From Trichobilharzia regenti (taxonomy: Eukaryota > Platyhelminthes > Trematoda > Strigeidida > Schistosomatidae): a stretch of DNA of 64,000 nt. Positions 59,501 through 64,000 of the stretch are shown one piece after another (within the stretch, counting starts at the first letter, position 1; each line of letters opens with the position of its first letter). The notes under the pieces were generated by a model, which was given only the letters and a program-made list of their open reading frames with translations, had not been told where the DNA came from and did no database searches. The translations under genes and the position numbers were made by a program. The stretch is from NCBI GenBank assembly GCA_944472135.2, contig OX235265.1, positions 53,517,112 through 53,581,111 of the forward strand. Reading direction: 5' to 3'.

Positions 59501-60009
59501 ATTAATCGAAATTAACATAACACGTTTATATATAAAAGGAACATCTTTAGTTTTTAAAAAACTTTGTCCAATCATGATTTATAAAACAAATATTAACAAG
59601 TATAATAAACAAAATTGTACGAGTTGTGATCAAAATTTCACCTCAGACTTACAAATATTGATCTACCTTTGTTAAACACTTTAAACACAGTGTGTATGTG
59701 TGTGTGTGCGGTAAAACAGTTGTAAAACAATGTCTTAACGTCTCCATAAGTAGACATAGACAGTCGGGAAACTTTGACCAAGTATTATTAGTTAGTGATA
59801 CATATCCATTCTTATTTATTAATTAATCAGGATTTCCTATGCGTCATCTAACATCACACCTTCATGTCTGTTCAAACTGTTAGTATCTAGAATTTTATGA
59901 TTAGACGTATTTTCAAAATTATGGTGTTTACGATTAGAGTTTAGTTGAACAACCCCGTCAAACTTATTACTTTGTCTTCTTTCTGAAAATTGAGCTGCTT
60001 TATTCGACC
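59501..60009. other. Noncoding, short (GT)n at 59,692-59,708
   Basis: No gene recognised. The part next to the hammerhead could be PLE terminal sequence on the minus strand. Confidence 0.4.
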
Positions 60010-60063
60010 TACTGAAGTTGTCAGAGTCGAATGCTGCCTTTAGGTCAAGAAATATAATGACTT

Positions 60064-60122
60064 CAGGATTTCATCATGAGCTGACATTAGTTAGAGAACC
60101 ATTGGAAAACCTGGGAGTACTG
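60064..60122 (-). mobile_element. Sm-alpha-like SINE tail scrap within the RTE-B RT
   Basis: The plus text TCATGAGCTGACATTAGTTAGAGAACCAT...CTGGGAGTACTG matches the end of the SINEs at 6,440-6,495 and 45,230-45,270. RTE-B coding continues beyond it (EVIIFLDLKAAFDS at 60,020-60,060), so about 60 bp of SINE tail sits inside the RT sequence. Confidence 0.75.
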
Positions 60123-62475
60123 TTGGACGCCGGTAGGAATGCCTATGTTCTAGAATCTGTCGGAGGGTGAAGATATGATCAATACACCCTCTTCCTGGTC
60201 TAAAGCCTGCCTGGCTCTCTCGTGTTTGTGCCTCCCGAGCACCACTCAGTCTACGCATGATTATTGAGCCTAAGACTTTAGATACTATATTAGTCAAGCT
60301 AATCCCTCTGTGATTATCACAGGAAGACTTGTCTCCCTTCTTGTATATGGGGATAATCAGTGACTTACACCAACCCGATGGGACTTCTTCTGATTCCCAG
60401 ACGCTGCCTAGTACCTCAGTTAATCCGGACAGTAAGCTGTCTCCACCGTACTTAAATACCTCTGGAGTCATTCCATCAGGTCCCGCTGCTTTGCCTAGTT
60501 TCAGATTGGTGACAGCTTTAGTAACCTCAGTTAGGGATGGAGGACCTGTGTCTATATCCCATTCAGGGAGGTGTTGGATGCTCGGAAGGTTGAGCGTGGC
60601 TGTGGGCCAATTAAACTGCTCCTCATAATGCTCTTTCCAACGATCCAGTCGTCTATCCTGGGAGCTAATTATAGTGCCATTTTTTTCCGAGATTGTCTCA
60701 CTGATGATTTGTCTTCTCCCACCCGTTTCCCTGATGAGTCTAAAGAGTTGCCTGGTGTTGCCTATCCTCAAAGCTTTCTCCATCTCTTTGGCTTTTGTCG
60801 CCCACCACTGTTCACGGTCCTTGCGGAGACTTTTCGTAAGTTTCCTCTTGTGCAGCTTTCGCTCCTCATTGAATTCGGAGCTCGCCGGAATAAGTCTTCT
60901 AGCATCTATCAGTTCGGATGAGGCGGTGGAGATCCAGTGGTTTTTACTCACCTTTGGGTTTACCTTATTCACAGCTTTTACAGCTGTATCTATGGCTGCC
61001 TGGATATTTTTCCAAGCTTCTTCAGGGTGAGCACAGCTGTCGAACACAGATATGTGTTTAGCTAGTTCTTCCTCAAATACGGATTTAGTTTCCTGATCGA
61101 GCTGGGGACGTGATGGTTTTACCGCCAGCTGTTTCCTACGTCCGTTCAGTCGTAAGCACACCCGAGCGCGGACCAGTGCATGGTCGGTATCTACGCACGT
61201 GTTCCAGAAGGAGCGACAATCTCCTACCGACCCACGCCAACGATAGCTTATTGCTATGTGGTCTATTTGTGTCCAGCGTTGGTTTGATGAAGGGGGTCTC
61301 CAAGTCAAACAGTGTCTCTCCTTGTGTTTAAAGTTAGTGCTTACAAGAAACAAATGATTATCAGAGCAGAACTGTAGGAGACGGTCACCGTTGTCGGTTC
61401 GCTGGCACGGAGCTCCATAGGTGCCACCGACATCCTTCTCAGATTGACACAATTTCCCTACTTGAGCGTTAAAGTCACCAGCTAGAACGACTATGTCTGA
61501 GCGTTTAGCCTTTCTCACCAAACTAGACAGCTTTTGGTAGAACTCATCCTTCGTTTCATCTGAACTGCAGTCAGTGGGGGCGTAGGCGGAGATTACGAAA
61601 AGGCATCGGCGAGTAGTGCAGTCCTTCCTCCTTCTTACTGATCCGTTCAGGCGGACAGCACACATTCGGCTATCTACCGGGATCCAGTCAAGCAATGTCT
61701 TTTCTGCCCTAGTACTCAAAGCTATCCCTACGCCAGCTAATCCTCGTGAACTAGCTGTGGCATCTCCTGACACCCTCAAGGTGAATTTTGCAGATTCAAC
61801 CTGTTGGCCAGGTGGGGTTAGGTGAATAACCACACTTGGGTCTTGTATGCGTGTTTCTGAAACACAGCATACATCAATGGCTCGTGATGCCAGGGTCTTG
61901 GCTAGTGATGCTTGTTGTCCTATTTGGCAAAGTGTCCTAACATTAAGAGCTCCTATATGAAATTGGTGGCGCGGCTTTAAGAGGCTGTCGGTGGTGGTTT
62001 TTTGGCTTCCATCGTTTTTAGTGGACGCAGAGTGGAGAGGAAGTGGAGAGCTATCAAGTCGAGGAGTTGCATCAGTGGAAGGAAGGCAAGATGATAGAGA
62101 TGAAGATGAAGACAAAGATGAGTGAGTAATAGAGAGGTTTCGTGTGCATTTCGGATTGTGAGGGCGATTGTTACTTCCCGGCTGCCCACACCGTGGAAGT
62201 TGGTTGCGTGACCGCAGAGCCCAGGGGACAACTGCTTGAGGCCGGTCACACGCGGCCTGTTTTTGTTTGTTCTCTTTTGTTTGGTGTGCCTCAGTAGCAT
62301 ACTTATCACTCCTGCCCTGTGACACGGCAGCAGGAAGCGCGGTCGTTGTTAATCCGGGCCACGGCCGATCCGGCATGAAATTTTGTGATTTTGTATTGGA
62401 CATGATGTTGGATTGGGTAGCTGCTTTTTGTTTAACCGCTATCCAAACAACCTGCCTGGCATGGTAGAACCTCAA
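60091..62475 (-). CDS. RTE-B endonuclease plus partial reverse transcriptase, 794 aa
   Basis: Open for 794 codons. After an N-terminal region of about 170 residues rich in Pro, Ser and Arg, the APE-type endonuclease runs from LNVRTLCQIGQQ: catalytic Glu in CCVSETR near residue 205, VVLAGDFNAQVG near 332, TQIDHIAIS, and DTDHALV near 429. The RT begins at GKAAGPDGMTPEVF (about 660), then IIPIYKKGDKSS, GISLTNIVSKVLG and QAGFRPGRGCIDHIFTLRQI. The frame then enters a SINE scrap after YRRPTV and ends PGFPMVL, so palm motifs with the catalytic aspartates are absent from the protein. The endonuclease looks complete; the RT cannot work. MSNTKSQ at about 62,403 is an alternative start. Confidence 0.88.
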   Translation of the reverse strand: MRFYHARQVVWIAVKQKAATQSNIMSNTKSQNFMPDRPWPGLTTTALPAAVSQGRSDKYATEAHQTKENKQKQAACDRPQAVVPWALRSRNQLPRCGQPGSNNRPHNPKCTRNLSITHSSLSSSSSLSSCLPSTDATPRLDSSPLPLHSASTKNDGSQKTTTDSLLKPRHQFHIGALNVRTLCQIGQQASLAKTLASRAIDVCCVSETRIQDPSVVIHLTPPGQQVESAKFTLRVSGDATASSRGLAGVGIALSTRAEKTLLDWIPVDSRMCAVRLNGSVRRRKDCTTRRCLFVISAYAPTDCSSDETKDEFYQKLSSLVRKAKRSDIVVLAGDFNAQVGKLCQSEKDVGGTYGAPCQRTDNGDRLLQFCSDNHLFLVSTNFKHKERHCLTWRPPSSNQRWTQIDHIAISYRWRGSVGDCRSFWNTCVDTDHALVRARVCLRLNGRRKQLAVKPSRPQLDQETKSVFEEELAKHISVFDSCAHPEEAWKNIQAAIDTAVKAVNKVNPKVSKNHWISTASSELIDARRLIPASSEFNEERKLHKRKLTKSLRKDREQWWATKAKEMEKALRIGNTRQLFRLIRETGGRRQIISETISEKNGTIISSQDRRLDRWKEHYEEQFNWPTATLNLPSIQHLPEWDIDTGPPSLTEVTKAVTNLKLGKAAGPDGMTPEVFKYGGDSLLSGLTEVLGSVWESEEVPSGWCKSLIIPIYKKGDKSSCDNHRGISLTNIVSKVLGSIIMRRLSGAREAQTRESQAGFRPGRGCIDHIFTLRQILEHRHSYRRPTVLPGFPMVL

Positions 62476-62639
62476 GAGACATAAGTCTCAGCCAGTATAG
62501 CTTGAGTAGATCATTGCGGTGTTCAAGCCCAACCACCACGTCAAGGTAGCAGCTTTCGGTCAGGAATTTTGATTCACTCAAAACTATCTTTTATCATTAC
62601 CAGTATCTTAACTCGTTTTAACATTATTATAATCGTAGC

Positions 62640-62910
62640 TGTTACTATTATTGTCTGTCTGTCTGTTTCCGACATAGAACTTTGCACAAATGTGCGGAAG
62701 TTCAAGTCGCCACACTCCGTGTAGCACGCGAAGCAAGAGAAGAAAGTACAAGAAAAGCATAATCGAAACAGTGAGCAGTGGTGTGAGACAAAGGAGTAAT
62801 AAAGAAAAACAAAACAGTTTCATTGGAGATCATAAGTCACAAGGAGTGGATGCATCTGTGCCACTGAGAACGATTTTGAGCCATGTCACCAATTGTTTCC
62901 AACCATGTTA
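62640..62910 (+). repeat. Unclassified interspersed repeat, copy 2
   Basis: AGTTCAAGTCGCCACACTCC at 62,699 and GCATCTGTGCCACTGAGAAC near 62,850 match the repeat at 46,680-46,870 and 47,890-47,950. It begins just outside the RTE-B 5' end. Noncoding. Confidence 0.5.
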
Positions 62911-62984
62911 CTATTATTAGCATCACTTCTACTATTTAGTTCGAAATTTTTCACATCTTATCAGTCTCGTATGTCCCAATGTAA

Positions 62985-63006
62985 TTCAAATGATATATAT
63001 ATATAT
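62985..63006. repeat. (AT)n microsatellite
   Basis: ATATATATATATAT tract within noncoding DNA. Confidence 0.8.
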
Positions 63007-63282
63007 GCCTGTGTATGTAGAGTATCCAGATGAAGAGTTCTCCCGAAATTTGATGAATTCATTCCTGCTTTATTAACTTCTGTCACTTGTTTTAAGTAAC
63101 AATTCGATGACAACTATATCATAAGTGTAGAAATATATGACATTCACAGTAATCAGTTGCAATATTGACGGAAAAGCTGTTGTGGAGATTGAGTAATCTA
63201 AAAGATGAAGAAGAGCAGTAATTACTTTGAGAAATAATCACATTTCCTAGCAGTCCCAAATATTAGCTAGAATTTTTTAAAA

Positions 63283-63345
63283 ATTTTTTCCTTCACGTTC
63301 CCCAGTGGAACATAGGGCTTCAAGCTATTGACAACAAAAGTCACA
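63283..63345 (-). mobile_element. RTE/SINE 3' tail fragment
   Basis: Minus strand reads AGCTTGAAGCCCTATGTTCC, ACTGG, GGAACGTGAAGGAAAAAA, i.e. the shared LINE/SINE tail with hairpin GTTCC/GGAAC at 63,297-63,311. No element body is recognisable upstream. Confidence 0.65.
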
Positions 63346-64000
63346 AGAACACTATCAGAGTATATAACAGGCTAGGTACCCCAATATTAGCTAGAAGTCA
63401 TTCATAACTGACACTTTAGTTAAATGTACCTACCTCTTACTTGCAATTGACATACTCAGAACTGCACTGAGCTTGTCAACCACGGATACTTCACAAACGA
63501 TGCAACTGCTATGGTGTATGAAAGAATTAGTGCACTAAACCACTTTATTTCCAACCTCTCAACCGAGTGTTACTACGAGAACATTTGTGGTAACAATGTA
63601 CCCCAATCTTTTCCAAATTAATTTTAAAAATTTTCAAGTATTGGTTTTTGTAGGGATTTTGTTTGATTGCAGCTCATGGTGAAATCCTTCATGTAATTTT
63701 AAAAACACATTTCGTTTCAACAAAACATACGAAAAACACCTAAATTATTTGAAAAAATGCTAAAATAATGCACAACATATTAGGCAAAATATTGACTGGA
63801 AATTAAATAACATTATTATTATTACAGAGAACTTTTACAGGATTCTGAGCCTATAATGTTTGATGATGGAGGCAGCGCGTACAATCACGGCGACATCAGT
63901 TTCACCAGATGAACAAACCAACAATCAGATAGAGCTCCTCGATTTCAAGACGCTGCCAACTGGATAAAAGATTGAGAAGAGGAACGAATGTAGTCTCAGA
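63346..64000. other. Noncoding to the window end
   Basis: No gene recognised. TTGGTTTTTGTAGGGATTTT and CAGCTCATGGTGAAATCC at 63,640-63,690 resemble SINE-flanking sequence near 6,815-6,880, probably another scrap. Confidence 0.35.

Larger units (their letters stand above)
60010..62565 (-). mobile_element. RTE-B LINE, 5'-complete, truncated in RT palm
   Basis: From the 5' end at 62,565 (CAAGCCCAACCACCACGTCA leader, shared with 51,150) to 60,010, where sequence stops just after FLDLKAAFDS. A 5'-intact but 3'-missing LINE is the opposite of usual truncation, so the 3' end was lost after insertion. A SINE scrap at 60,064-60,122 interrupts the RT. The 794-codon frame described separately fills most of it. 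Confidence 0.85.

Overview
The window is eukaryotic, AT-rich, repeat-dominated DNA. It most resembles a blood fluke (schistosome-type trematode) genome. This rests on element content: a Penelope-like element (PLE) with a reverse transcriptase (RT) and GIY-YIG nuclease, two RTE-type LINEs, a CR1/SR1-type LINE, and tRNA-derived SINEs, one of them carrying a hammerhead ribozyme as the schistosome Sm-alpha family does. Species cannot be fixed from sequence alone. I see no convincing host protein gene, rRNA, true tRNA or CRISPR array. Every sizeable reading frame is a mobile element or its remnant.

Layout. 1-12,185 is the left, inverted arm of a segmental duplication. 12,190-18,125 is a unique spacer holding the one intact large ORF, an 805-residue PLE protein on the minus strand. 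18,126-40,378 is the right arm: a rump unit with a 6.2 kb deletion (18,126-19,175), one complete unit (19,176-31,118) and a truncated unit (31,118-40,378), repeating head to tail with a period near 11.8 kb. Each unit contains, in right-arm orientation: an old RTE RT piece (antisense), a PLE nuclease fragment with a hammerhead ribozyme about 320 bp downstream, a decayed RTE piece, an Sm-alpha-like SINE with its own hammerhead, a CR1-like tail (antisense), a long RTE (RTE-A), and a PLE nuclease fragment ending at a (CA)n tract. The copies are nearly identical and share frameshifts, so they were duplicated after the elements had decayed.

40,380-64,000 is a different nested-repeat region: two inverted copies of an internally deleted PLE, a head-to-head PLE RT fragment with a damaged active site, several tRNA-headed SINEs, a decayed full-length copy of a second RTE (RTE-B) interrupted by a SINE, a fragment sharing the same SINE-RTE junction, and a better preserved RTE-B with a 794-residue ORF that is cut in the RT palm by a SINE scrap.

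The most interesting signal is RNA-level. Self-cleaving hammerhead folds recur in two unrelated element types (PLE and SINE), always with a very short palindromic stem III that would favour dimers. Separately, a SINE and an RTE LINE share a 3' tail whose small hairpin is kept by paired base changes, as expected when a SINE borrows its partner's RT.
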